A stretch of DNA of 64,000 nucleotides from CAWJLS01 sp963843755 (GTDB lineage: Bacteria > Acidobacteriota > Thermoanaerobaculia > Multivoradales > DATKCC01): the NCBI GenBank assembly GCA_963843755.1, contig CAWJLS010000002.1:434001-498000 (forward strand), in the 5' to 3' direction. A program made the position numbers and the translations under genes. Under the pieces are notes generated by a model, which searched no databases, was not told the DNA's origin, and was given only the letters and a program-made list of their open reading frames with translations. Shown here piece after piece: positions 1 through 7,679 of this stretch (positions are counted from its first letter, which is position 1; each line of letters starts with the position of its first letter).

Positions 1-1
1 G

Positions 2-58
2 GCCACGGGCAAGGCCCGCGCGGTCGAGCGGTTGCTGCTGCCGGACCCCGAGGAGTGA
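2..58 (+). CDS. C-terminal end of an unidentified protein (cut by window edge)
   Basis: An open frame enters from the left edge and stops at a TGA at 56-58, giving 18 residues ending in LLLPDPEE. Codon use is typical of the window, with G or C in almost every third position. That is too little to assign a family. The next gene is convergent, so this is the end of a plus-strand transcription unit. Confidence 0.5.
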   Translation, partial: ATGKARAVERLLLPDPEE

Positions 59-115
59 CCTGATCTCCCCCTAGCCCCTCGATCCCTGGCCTCGGTTCGT
101 TGTTGAGGTGGGGGC

Positions 116-1810
116 TCAGTCGGGGTCGGTCATCAGGATGTAGCCGTCCTTGCGGTCGGCGTCGCGGGCCACCTCGACCAGCCCCAGCGGGGGATCCAGC
201 TTCGCCAGGTCGTCGCGCTCGATCAGCAGCCACTTGCGCCCGGGGCGGGCGACGAACCGGCGCAGGTCCTGCTCGCTGTCGAGCTCGACCGAGAACCGGC
301 GGGTGTAGAAGAGGACCGGCGCGTCGAGGCGCGGGTAGATGGCATAGGGCTCGCCCGGCGCCATCTTCTCGACCAGGACGTGCGACAGGCCGCGGGCCGA
401 CTTGACCACGTCGAACCGTGGTAGCACGAGGAGGAAGACCCCCAGGCCGAACAGGGCGGAGCCGGAGGCCAGGGCGGCGGTGGCGCGGCGCACCCGGCCG
501 CGGCGGGCGAAGACCCACGCCGCGACCGCTCCCAGAGCGAGGATCACGGCCAGGGTCACGATCCGTGGGATCAGGCCCGGTCCGATCGGCTCGAGCATGC
601 GCGCCTGGCGCCGGGCGACGAACGGGGCGGCGATCGGCAGGAGCAGGGTGAGCGCCGCCAACAGGGCGAGGGGCCAGACCAGCCATCGACGGCCGGCCTC
701 GCCCGGCCCCGGCGCCGGTCGCGCTTCCGGCCGCGAGGCCCACCAGGAGAGGGCCAGGCCGACCAGCAGCGCCATGGCCGGGTACATGGTCAGGATGTAG
801 ACCGTCCGCTTGGCCGGCGAGATGCTGAAGAAGACGACGGTCACCACCATCCAGCAGAGGGCGAAGAGGTAGGCCTTGTGCCAGGCCGTCCGGTCGCCCG
901 GCCCGTCGCCGTCCGGTGCGGCGGCCCTGCTCCGGAACCGGCGCCAGCCGACCACCAGGGCGCTCGGCAGCAGGAACGACCAGGGAAAGAAGTCGCCCGG
1001 GATGACCGTCAGGTAGTACCAGGGCGGCTGAAAGTGGTGCCACGGGTCGGCATAGCGGGTCACGTTCTGCTTGTAGACGATCGCCTGGAGGTAGGGCCAG
1101 CCGGCGTCGAACCCGGCCGGCACCAGCCAGGCGAGGACCGGCAGCGCCCACAGCAGCAGCCCGGTCGGGATCTTCATCCGGCGGATCTCGCTCCGCTCCC
1201 CGGCCAGGACCAGGTACGCCACCACCGACAGGAGCGGTGGCAGCAGCCCCACCGGCCCTTTGGCGAGGGTGGCGAAGCCGGTGGCCAGGAAGAACAGGCG
1301 GTAGAAGCCGGGGCGCCCCTCGGTGTAGCCGCGGACCCAGAACCAGACCGCCAGGGCGACCAGGGCGGAGAGCAGCATGTCGATCTGCCCGACGTGCCCC
1401 TGCCAGAGGATTTTGACGGAAGAGCCGTAGACCGCCGCGGCCAGCCAGGCGAGGCGGCGCGCGATCCGTTCCGGCGCCAGCCGCTCCGCGATCAGGAAGG
1501 TGAGCAGGATCGCCGCCACCGCCGCCAGGGCCGACGGCAGCCGTGCCGACCACTCGGTCACCTCGCCGCCGGTGACCAGCGACGAGAGATCGATCAGCCA
1601 GAACAGCAGCGGCGGTTTCTGGGAGTAGATCGCGCCGTTGACGTGGGGCACGAACCAGTCGCCCTCGACGCGCATCTCCCGCGCCACCTCGGCATAGCGG
1701 GGCTCGTCCGGGTTCCACAGGTCGCGGCTGCCGAGGCCGGGGAGGAAGATCGCGAGGGCCAGGAGGACCAGCAGGATCCGGTCCCGCCGGCGCGTCGTCG
1801 CGTCGGTCAT
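116..1810 (-). CDS. ArnT-like GT39 membrane glycosyltransferase
   Basis: This 564-residue polytopic membrane protein belongs to the dolichyl-phosphate-mannose mannosyltransferase/ArnT superfamily (GT39). Members move a sugar from a polyprenyl-phosphate donor to lipid A or protein on the outer face of the inner membrane. Residues 11-28 form the first membrane helix. The first periplasmic loop has the family's acidic pair in WNPDEPRYAEVAREM (D35, E36), followed by KPPLLFWLID. About a dozen hydrophobic segments follow, then a soluble C-terminal domain from about residue 480. It starts with ATG 6 bases after the stop of the GT2 gene upstream, so the two are probably one operon: the GT2 enzyme would charge the polyprenyl phosphate and this enzyme would use it. 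The sugar and acceptor cannot be read from sequence. Confidence 0.88.
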   Translation of the reverse strand: MTDATTRRRDRILLVLLALAIFLPGLGSRDLWNPDEPRYAEVAREMRVEGDWFVPHVNGAIYSQKPPLLFWLIDLSSLVTGGEVTEWSARLPSALAAVAAILLTFLIAERLAPERIARRLAWLAAAVYGSSVKILWQGHVGQIDMLLSALVALAVWFWVRGYTEGRPGFYRLFFLATGFATLAKGPVGLLPPLLSVVAYLVLAGERSEIRRMKIPTGLLLWALPVLAWLVPAGFDAGWPYLQAIVYKQNVTRYADPWHHFQPPWYYLTVIPGDFFPWSFLLPSALVVGWRRFRSRAAAPDGDGPGDRTAWHKAYLFALCWMVVTVVFFSISPAKRTVYILTMYPAMALLVGLALSWWASRPEARPAPGPGEAGRRWLVWPLALLAALTLLLPIAAPFVARRQARMLEPIGPGLIPRIVTLAVILALGAVAAWVFARRGRVRRATAALASGSALFGLGVFLLVLPRFDVVKSARGLSHVLVEKMAPGEPYAIYPRLDAPVLFYTRRFSVELDSEQDLRRFVARPGRKWLLIERDDLAKLDPPLGLVEVARDADRKDGYILMTDPD

Positions 1811-1816
1811 GGCGCC

Positions 1817-2692
1817 TCAGCCCCGCGGGTCGCCCGGCGCCGACGGCGGACGGGCGTCCGGCTCCGCCGTCCGCTCGGCGGGCGTCAGCTCCGTGATGGT
1901 GCGGTCGCCGACCCACCGGCGCTGGAGCCAGCGGACGCCGAAGAGGTCCGCGATGCCCCGCCACAGGCGGTTCTGGATGCCGTACTTGGGCGTGCCGAAG
2001 CGGCGCGGACGATGACGGACCGGGATCTCGGTGATGCGGGCGCCGGCCATCTCGAGCAACGCCGGCAGGAAACGGTGCGTGCCGTTGAACACCGGCACCT
2101 TGCACAGCGGTTCGATGCGGCAGACGCGGAGGGTACAGCCGACGTCCGTGACCGAGTCGCCGGTCACGCGGCTCCGCACCTTGTTGGCGATCCTCGACGA
2201 GATCCGCCGCACCCAGGTGTCCTTGCGGTCGACCCGGACGCCGCAGACCACGTCCCACTCCGTCAGGAGCTCGAGCAGGCGGGGGATGTCCGCGGGATCG
2301 TTCTGGAGGTCGGCGTCCAGGGTCACCACCACCGGCGTGCGGGCGGCGTTCCAGCCCGAGGCGAGGGCGGCCGACTGGCCCCGGTTGGGCGTCTGGTGGA
2401 GGATGCGGACCCGCGGGTCCGCCGTGGCGATCTCGGCCAGTACCTCGGGAGTCCGGTCGGTCGAGCCGTCGTCGACGAAGAGCAGCTCGAACGGGATCGC
2501 GGCGCCGTCGAGCGCCTCGGCGATCTCGCGGTAGAGGATCGCGACGCTCTCCTCCTCGTTGTACGCCGGCACCACAACGGAGACGGTGGGCACGGACACG
2601 GTGGGGACCGACACCGCGGGTTCACCCGCCGGCGGCTCGGCCGGGTGGGCGGAGGGACTCTGTTCGGGGGAGTGGGGATCGGATCGGCTCAC
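1817..2692 (-). CDS. GT2 glycosyltransferase, ArnC/DPM1-like
   Basis: A 291-residue family-2 glycosyltransferase with the DPM1/ArnC type of GT-A fold. Visible features are the nucleotide-binding start VVVPAYNEEES (about residue 40), FVDDGSTD (about 73) and the DXD metal site in TLDADLQND (D126, D128). I see no C-terminal membrane helices, unlike classic ArnC. The likely reaction is transfer of a sugar from a nucleotide donor to a polyprenyl phosphate for the GT39 enzyme 6 bases downstream. I chose the GTG at 2692 because a GGAG lies 6 bases before it; an in-frame GTG at 2704 is the alternative. Before the domain is a Pro/Ser-rich leader in which TVSVP is repeated, a small in-frame duplication. 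It diverges from the second GT39 gene at 2774. Confidence 0.85.
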   Translation of the reverse strand: MSRSDPHSPEQSPSAHPAEPPAGEPAVSVPTVSVPTVSVVVPAYNEEESVAILYREIAEALDGAAIPFELLFVDDGSTDRTPEVLAEIATADPRVRILHQTPNRGQSAALASGWNAARTPVVVTLDADLQNDPADIPRLLELLTEWDVVCGVRVDRKDTWVRRISSRIANKVRSRVTGDSVTDVGCTLRVCRIEPLCKVPVFNGTHRFLPALLEMAGARITEIPVRHRPRRFGTPKYGIQNRLWRGIADLFGVRWLQRRWVGDRTITELTPAERTAEPDARPPSAPGDPRG

Positions 2693-2773
2693 GGTCGGCT
2701 CCACGCGCCGGCAGTGTACTCGATTCGTCTTCCCGATCCCGTGGCGGGGTAGAGTGCCGCGGACGGAGAGCCC

Positions 2774-4693
2774 ATGGAGACGCGCGACGAGACAGGCACC
2801 GGCCGCCACGACGACGACCACGCCAGAGAGTCGGTGCGGGCGCTGGCGGCGCCGTTGGCCCTGCCGTTGGGTCTGCTGGGCGTGCTGGCGGCGGTGACCC
2901 TGGTGGCCCGGACGGCGATCCCGATCGACGAGACCCGCTACCTCTCGGTCGCCTGGGAGATGTGGCGCTCCGGCGACTTCCTGGTGCCCCATCTCAACGG
3001 GGCCGCCTACTCCCACAAGCCGCCGCTCCTGTTCTGGCTGATCGATGGCGGCTGGGCTCTGTTCGGCGTCACCGACTGGTGGCCGCGCCTGCTGCCGGCG
3101 CTGAGCGTCGCCGGTTCCCTGCTGCTGACCGCCGCCCTCGGTCGCGAGCTCTGGCCCGGCCGGCGCGACCTGCCCCGGCGCGGCGCGACCCTCCTGATGG
3201 GCACGTTCCTGGTGGCGATCCTGGCTACCTATCTGCTGTTCGATCCGCTCCTCATGGTCTGCGCGCTGCTCGGTCTGCTCGGCCTGGCGAAGGCCGCCCG
3301 GAGCATGCAGGCCGGGAGGGACGGCAGCCGGCGAAACGGCGGCGCGCGGGTCGGGTCGCTGCCGCGAGTCGGGTCGCTGCCGCGAATCTGGTCGCTGCCG
3401 CGGGCTTGGGGCCTGGTCGGGCTGGGGATCGGGCTGGGCATCCTGACCAAGGGTCCGGTCATCCTGCTCCACGTGCTGCCCGTCGCGCTGGCCGGGCCGT
3501 TCTGGATCGCCGGCCGGAGGGCGCCGGAGCGTGCTGCCCCGGTCGCCACCGCCGACAGCGCCGGGGCGTCCGGCCCCGTTCCCCGCCTTCGCCCGGGTCG
3601 CTGGTACGGCGGCGTCGCCCTGGCGGTGCTGCTGGGCGCGGCGATCGGGCTCGCCTGGGCGATCCCCGCGGCGCTGGCCGGCGGAGCCGAGTACGCCCGT
3701 GCGATCTTCCTGGGCCAGACGACGGGACGCCTGACCGAGTCGTTCGCCCACCGCCGGCCGGTCTGGTGGTACCTGCCTCTCTTGCCGGTGCTCGTCTACC
3801 CGTACGGTTTCTGGCCGCCGCTCTACCGGGCGGTCTTCCGGACGGGGGGCCGGCTCCGCTCGATCCTCGGCGAGCCCGGGGTGCGCTTCGCCCTCGCCCA
3901 GGTGGTGCCGGCGCTGGTCGTCTTCTCCCTGATCAGCGGCAAGCAGCCCCAGTACCTGGCGCCGCTCCTGCCGGCCGTCGCCCTGCTCGTCGCCCGGCTC
4001 CTGGAGCTGGCGCCGCGCCCCCGGCGGTGGGAGGTCGTGATGCCGTTTCTCCTCCCCATGGTGGTCGCGGTGGCGCTCTTCCTGCTGCCGCTGGCGGCGT
4101 TCCGGGAGGATGTGCCGGATTGGGCGCGCCTGGTGTCGCCCGGCGCCGGCGCCCTGCTGGCCGTGGCGCTGATCCTGACACTGGTGCGCGCCCTCCGCCG
4201 GGCGTCGTCCTCCACCGGCGGAGCCGGTGCTCTCGAGCGCCCTCTGTCCGTCCTGAGCGTCGCCCTGGTGGCCACCCTCTACCTGGGTCTCGCGCCGATG
4301 TTCTCCGCCCGCTACGACCTCGAACCCATGGCGCGCTTCGTCCGGGTGGTGGAGGAGCGCGGCGGGGCGATCGCCCACGTCGGCGAGTACCGGGGTGAGC
4401 TCCACTTCCTCGGCCGTCTCCAGCGGCCGATCGAAGAGATCGAGAGCACCGAGGCCCCCGCCTGGCTCGCCGCGCATCCGGGCGGCGCCGTGCTGGCTCA
4501 CTACGACCAGCCGAGCGCGCGTGCCGGCGCCGGATCTGACGATCGATCTGGCGCCCAATCTGGCGCCCAATCTGGCAAGGCGACCAGGCACGCGGACCGG
4601 GCGGTCGATCTCTCGGGCGCCGCCTTCGTCCAGCCGATCCGCAGCAAGATCCTGGCGGTCTGGACCCGGGGCGACGACTACCGAAGCCCGTGA
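2774..4693 (+). CDS. ArnT-like GT39 membrane glycosyltransferase, second copy
   Basis: A 639-residue paralogue of the GT39 gene at 116-1810. It has the same first-loop signature, AIPIDETRYLSVAWEMW with D52 and E53, followed by SHKPPLLFWLIDG. Many transmembrane helices and a soluble C-terminal segment follow. GGAGAG sits just before the ATG. Two low-complexity in-frame expansions mark it: a threefold 18-bp repeat around 3350-3403 giving GSLPR-type units in a cytoplasmic loop, and repeated GAQS units near 4540-4575. Two GT39 enzymes around one GT2 gene suggest two acceptors or two sugars. I infer envelope glycolipid or glycoprotein modification. Confidence 0.86.
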   Translation: METRDETGTGRHDDDHARESVRALAAPLALPLGLLGVLAAVTLVARTAIPIDETRYLSVAWEMWRSGDFLVPHLNGAAYSHKPPLLFWLIDGGWALFGVTDWWPRLLPALSVAGSLLLTAALGRELWPGRRDLPRRGATLLMGTFLVAILATYLLFDPLLMVCALLGLLGLAKAARSMQAGRDGSRRNGGARVGSLPRVGSLPRIWSLPRAWGLVGLGIGLGILTKGPVILLHVLPVALAGPFWIAGRRAPERAAPVATADSAGASGPVPRLRPGRWYGGVALAVLLGAAIGLAWAIPAALAGGAEYARAIFLGQTTGRLTESFAHRRPVWWYLPLLPVLVYPYGFWPPLYRAVFRTGGRLRSILGEPGVRFALAQVVPALVVFSLISGKQPQYLAPLLPAVALLVARLLELAPRPRRWEVVMPFLLPMVVAVALFLLPLAAFREDVPDWARLVSPGAGALLAVALILTLVRALRRASSSTGGAGALERPLSVLSVALVATLYLGLAPMFSARYDLEPMARFVRVVEERGGAIAHVGEYRGELHFLGRLQRPIEEIESTEAPAWLAAHPGGAVLAHYDQPSARAGAGSDDRSGAQSGAQSGKATRHADRAVDLSGAAFVQPIRSKILAVWTRGDDYRSP

Positions 4694-4771
4694 GTGAGAT
4701 TCACGCTCCGCCGGATCCTGTCGGCGGTCGCGGGTGCGCGGCGGCCGGGGGTCTTCCCGGCAACCGGTGCT

Positions 4772-4805
4772 CAGCCCCTGGTGGGCCCGGGGTGAGCAGG
4801 GGCTG
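4772..4805 (+). terminator. Possible terminator hairpin after the GT39 gene
   Basis: A perfect 9-bp inverted repeat, CAGCCCCTG at 4772-4780 and CAGGGGCTG at 4797-4805, is partly extended by flanking CCGGT/ACCGG. It lies 80 bases after the GT39 stop and before the -10 box for pagL. There is no T-tract, so it may be Rho-dependent or only structural. Confidence 0.3.
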
Positions 4806-4825
4806 AACCGGCGGCGGGCAGGGGG

Positions 4826-4831
4826 TACACT
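4826..4831 (+). promoter_or_regulatory. Putative -10 box (TACACT) of the pagL-like gene
   Basis: TACACT stands alone in a G+C-rich gap about 100 bases before the TTG start. It is the same hexamer as in the well-supported groES promoter of this window. The matching -35 is weak (CTGAAC at 4803, 17 bases away), so the call rests mainly on the -10. Confidence 0.35.
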
Positions 4832-4931
4832 CTCAGGGTCCGGGCACCGCCTTCGGATACCAGAAGACCGACAGCCCCGCCGGTTTCCGACCGGCCATCG
4901 AGGCGTTCCGACCTTCTCGGAGGGGAATTCT

Positions 4932-5450
4932 TTGGTTCGACGAGCTAGCGCGATCGTCCCGCTCCTGCTGACCCTCTTCTGCGTCGTCCCGACCGCGGCG
5001 ACGGCCGGCCCCGCCGGGCTCGCGGCCGCCGCGGTGTGGGCGGGGCGGTTCGACGTGCTCGAGAACGACGGCACCGACGAGATCGGTGGGGAGCTCCGGT
5101 TCATCCCGGTGAGCGCCGGCGAGGTTCCCGTGCCCTGGACCATCTCGCCGGCGATCGGCGCCATGCGGACATCGGACCACGCCACGTTCGTCCATGTCGG
5201 CTTCCGCCTCGACCTGCCGGTCACCGACCGGTTCACCCTGACCCCGCAGCTCGGCGCGGGTCGCTACCGCCCCGGGAACGGCAAGATCCTGGGCGGCCAC
5301 TTCCACTTCCGCTCCGGGATCGAGGCGTCGTTCCGGCTGGGCGCGCGCACCTGCATCGGGCTGCTCTTCTACCACCTGTCGAACTCCGGCATCCGCCACC
5401 ACAATCCCGGTGAAGAGTCGCTCGTGGTCCAGTGGGCGGTGAGCTTCTGA
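4932..5450 (+). CDS. PagL-like lipid A 3-O-deacylase, outer-membrane barrel
   Basis: A 172-residue protein with a Sec signal peptide (RR then a hydrophobic stretch, cleavage near ATAGP), followed by alternating strands of an eight-stranded barrel. The PagL signature is the late YHLSNSGI stretch, where His and Ser two apart match the catalytic HxS pair of lipid A 3-O-deacylases, and the protein ends in Phe (AVSF) as outer-membrane proteins do. The family removes the 3-position acyl chain of lipid A in the outer membrane. I take TTG at 4932 as the start because GGAGGGG lies about 8 bases upstream; an in-frame extension to 4734 would bury the signal peptide. Confidence 0.8.
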   Translation: MVRRASAIVPLLLTLFCVVPTAATAGPAGLAAAAVWAGRFDVLENDGTDEIGGELRFIPVSAGEVPVPWTISPAIGAMRTSDHATFVHVGFRLDLPVTDRFTLTPQLGAGRYRPGNGKILGGHFHFRSGIEASFRLGARTCIGLLFYHLSNSGIRHHNPGEESLVVQWAVSF

Positions 5451-5474
5451 GCGCGTTCGAGGCGCTCGCCCCTG

Positions 5475-5483
5475 TGCTAGCCT
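5475..5483 (+). promoter_or_regulatory. Putative extended -10 (TG-C-TAGCCT) before the Trm112-like gene
   Basis: TGCTAGCCT fits the TGnTAnnnT extended -10 pattern and lies 27 bases before the ATG, which would leave a short leader containing AAGGAG. No convincing -35 is seen. Confidence 0.3.
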
Positions 5484-5510
5484 GAGCGTTCATCGCAAGG
5501 AGCTCGCCCC

Positions 5511-5786
5511 ATGGCCGTCGACCCGGATCTGCTGGAAATTCTCGTCTGTCCCAAGACCAAGGGCGAGCTGGAGCTCGTCGACCTGCCCGAGGAGACCCGG
5601 GCCGGCTTGGTGGAGAAGTACCGAGAGCACTTCCGCGACGAGGAGCCGGCGGTGGAGCAGGGGCTCTACTCACCCGATTCAGGGCTCGTCTACCCGATCG
5701 TCTCCGACATCCCCATCATGCTGGTCGACGAGGCGCTCCCCGGGACCGTCATCGGCCGCGAGGGACCGGATAACCCACGATCCTAG
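5511..5786 (+). CDS. Trm112-like small zinc-ribbon-family protein
   Basis: A 91-residue member of the Trm112/YcaR family (PF03966). It opens with LLEILVCPKTKGELELVD and closes with SGLVYPIVSDIPIMLVDEA, both diagnostic. Bacterial homologues bind and stabilise methyltransferases or have no assigned role. Only one Cys remains of the zinc-binding set (in VCPKT), so metal binding is doubtful. The middle segment (about residues 28-50, acidic and Arg-rich) is an insertion compared with the usual 60-residue proteins. AAGGAG precedes the ATG by 8 bases. An rRNA methyltransferase gene (tlyA) follows at 5869, which may be meaningful. Confidence 0.85.
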   Translation: MAVDPDLLEILVCPKTKGELELVDLPEETRAGLVEKYREHFRDEEPAVEQGLYSPDSGLVYPIVSDIPIMLVDEALPGTVIGREGPDNPRS

Positions 5787-5803
5787 AAGATCTTAGGCTG
5801 CGC

Positions 5804-5809
5804 TATACT
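5804..5809 (+). promoter_or_regulatory. Putative -10 box (TATACT) of tlyA
   Basis: TATACT (5 of 6 to TATAAT) lies 60 bases before the proposed tlyA start and just after the Trm112-like stop. No clear -35 is seen. It may drive the tlyA-nadK-tamB-bamA run. Confidence 0.4.
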
Positions 5810-5868
5810 CGGCCGGGCGGCCTGGCCCCGGGGTGAGCCCGGTCCGGCCCGCCGGACAGGAATCTGCC

Positions 5869-6747
5869 TTGGCCGTGCGACTCGACCAGCTTCTTCATCA
5901 GCGGGGGCTCTTCCCCAGTCGCGAACGCGCCCGCCGGGCGGTGATGGCCGGCATCGTCGAGGTCGAAGGGCGCCGGGTCGACAAGCCCGGTACGAAGATC
6001 GCCGAAGGCTCCCGCCTGGAGGTGATCGAGCGCGGCGAGCCCTACGTCTCGCGCGCCGGCCGCAAGCTCGCGGCCGCCCTCGACCACTTCCGCCTCGACC
6101 CGAAGGGCTGGGTCTGCCTGGACGCCGGCGCCTCGACCGGCGGCTTCACCGACTGCCTGCTCCAGCGAGGCGCCGCGCGCGTCTACGCCGTCGACGTCGG
6201 CTACGGCCAGCTCGACTACTCCCTGCGCACCGACCCCCGGGTGACCGTGATGGAGAGACTCAACGTGCGCTACCTCGCTCCCGACGCCGTGCCCGAGCCT
6301 TGCGACCTGATCACGGTCGACGTCTCGTTCATCTCCCTGACCAAGGTGGTGCCGGCGCTGGTGCCCCACCTGCGGCGCCCGGGCGGGCTGCTGCTGACCC
6401 TGGTCAAGCCCCAGTTCGAGGCCGGGCGTGGACAGGTGGGCAAGGGCGGGATCGTCCGCGACCAGGAGGTCCGGCGCGAGGTCATCGAGCGGACGGCCAC
6501 GGCGATCCTGACGGCCACTGCGTCCCCGGTCGACCCGTCCCTGGTCGACCCCAGCGAGAGCGAGCCGTCCGCGCAAGGGCCGGAGCACCCTGTCCTGGAA
6601 CACCTGGGCACCGTCGATTCCGAGGTGCCGGGGGTCGGCGGCAACCGGGAGGCGTTCGCCCTCTTCCGCCGTCTCGCCTCCGCGGGGGCGGCCGGCGCCG
6701 GTCGCTCGTCCGCCGGGTCACCCGAACCGGTGGGAGGTGCCTCGTGA
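5869..6747 (+). CDS. tlyA: TlyA family rRNA 2'-O-methyltransferase
   Basis: A two-domain protein with an N-terminal S4 RNA-binding domain (about residues 3-60, VRLDQLLHQRGLFPSRERAR) and an FtsJ-like Rossmann methyltransferase domain. The SAM-binding loop is CLDAGASTGGFTDCLL. The family methylates 2'-hydroxyls of cytidines in 16S/23S rRNA; some members have been described as haemolysins. I prefer the TTG at 5869 (AGGA 8 bases upstream; the product starts MAVRLDQLL like homologues) over the GTG at 5833. Between the catalytic core and the final GNREAFALFRRL motif lies a Ser/Pro-rich insertion of about 35 residues. The TGA overlaps the GTG of nadK (GTGA). Confidence 0.92.
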   Translation: MAVRLDQLLHQRGLFPSRERARRAVMAGIVEVEGRRVDKPGTKIAEGSRLEVIERGEPYVSRAGRKLAAALDHFRLDPKGWVCLDAGASTGGFTDCLLQRGAARVYAVDVGYGQLDYSLRTDPRVTVMERLNVRYLAPDAVPEPCDLITVDVSFISLTKVVPALVPHLRRPGGLLLTLVKPQFEAGRGQVGKGGIVRDQEVRREVIERTATAILTATASPVDPSLVDPSESEPSAQGPEHPVLEHLGTVDSEVPGVGGNREAFALFRRLASAGAAGAGRSSAGSPEPVGGAS

Positions 6748-7679
6748 GCGGTGTCCGCCGGGTCGGCGTGGTGGCCAAGGCGACCAGCCGCGAGGCCGTC
6801 CAGACCGCCCACGAGCTGGCCGAGTGGCTGCAGCGCCGCGGGCTCGAGGTGGCGCTCGACGGGGCGGCGCTCCGGGCGCGGGCGCCGCGCGGGGTCGACA
6901 CCTTCGACCCGGAGGACCGCTACGACCTGGTCGTCGTGCTCGGCGGCGACGGCACGATGCTGTCGGTGGCGCGGAGCCTCCACGAGAGCGTGCCGATCAT
7001 GGGCGTCAACCTCGGGCACCTGGGCTTCCTCACCGAGGTCGGGCGGGGGGAGCTCTATCCCAACCTGGTGCGGGTCCTGTCCGACGACTACCGGATCGAG
7101 CGCCGCTGGCTGTTCGACATCGAGCTGCGCCGGGCCGGCGGCGGCGTCTCCTCCTACCAGGTGCTCAACGACGCCGTGATCGCCAAGAGCGCCTTGGCCC
7201 GCATCATCGAGATGGACGTCACGGTCGACGGCATGAGCGTCGCTCGCTACCGGGCGGACGGGCTGATCATCTCGACCCCGACCGGCTCGACCGCCTACAA
7301 CCTCTCCGCCGGCGGCCCGATCATCTACCCGTTGCTGCCCGTGGCCGTGGTCACCCCCATCTGCCCCCACACTCTCTCCCAGCGGCCGGTCGTGGTGCCG
7401 GACGACGAGCGCATCGGGATCGTGCTCGAGACGCCGCGCGAGGAGGTCTACCTGACCCTGGACGGCCAGGAGGGAACCACGATGGGCTACCGCGACACGG
7501 TCTCGGTCTTCCGCTCCGAGCGCCACGTGCGGCTGGTCAAGACCACCGGACGCTCGTTCTACGACAGCCTGCGCGGCAAGCTGCGCTGGGGCGGTCTCTC
7601 CGGCGAGCCGCCGGCCCGCCGGGCGGCGCGCGACGGGGAGCCGGCCGAGGAGGACGCTGCGGAAGGCGACGCCTCCTGA
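6744..7679 (+). CDS. nadK: NAD kinase
   Basis: A 311-residue ATP-NAD kinase (PpnK family), which phosphorylates NAD to NADP in the cytoplasm. Diagnostic elements are VVVLGGDGTML (the GGDG motif), GHLGFLTE, LNDAVI and the glycine-rich ADGLIISTPTGSTAYNLSAGGP, all in the expected order. The tail after about residue 290 is an acidic, Ala-rich extension. The start is the GTG at 6744, with GGGAGGTG 6 bases upstream and a 4-nt overlap with tlyA. The stop overlaps the ATG of tamB, so three genes are translationally coupled. Confidence 0.95.
   Translation: MSGVRRVGVVAKATSREAVQTAHELAEWLQRRGLEVALDGAALRARAPRGVDTFDPEDRYDLVVVLGGDGTMLSVARSLHESVPIMGVNLGHLGFLTEVGRGELYPNLVRVLSDDYRIERRWLFDIELRRAGGGVSSYQVLNDAVIAKSALARIIEMDVTVDGMSVARYRADGLIISTPTGSTAYNLSAGGPIIYPLLPVAVVTPICPHTLSQRPVVVPDDERIGIVLETPREEVYLTLDGQEGTTMGYRDTVSVFRSERHVRLVKTTGRSFYDSLRGKLRWGGLSGEPPARRAARDGEPAEEDAAEGDAS

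Noticed and set aside
878..2752. Plus-strand ORF of 624 codons across the GT39/GT2 genes
   Set aside because: Composition is Arg/Gln/Asp/Gly shadow type; both minus-strand genes have clear domains.
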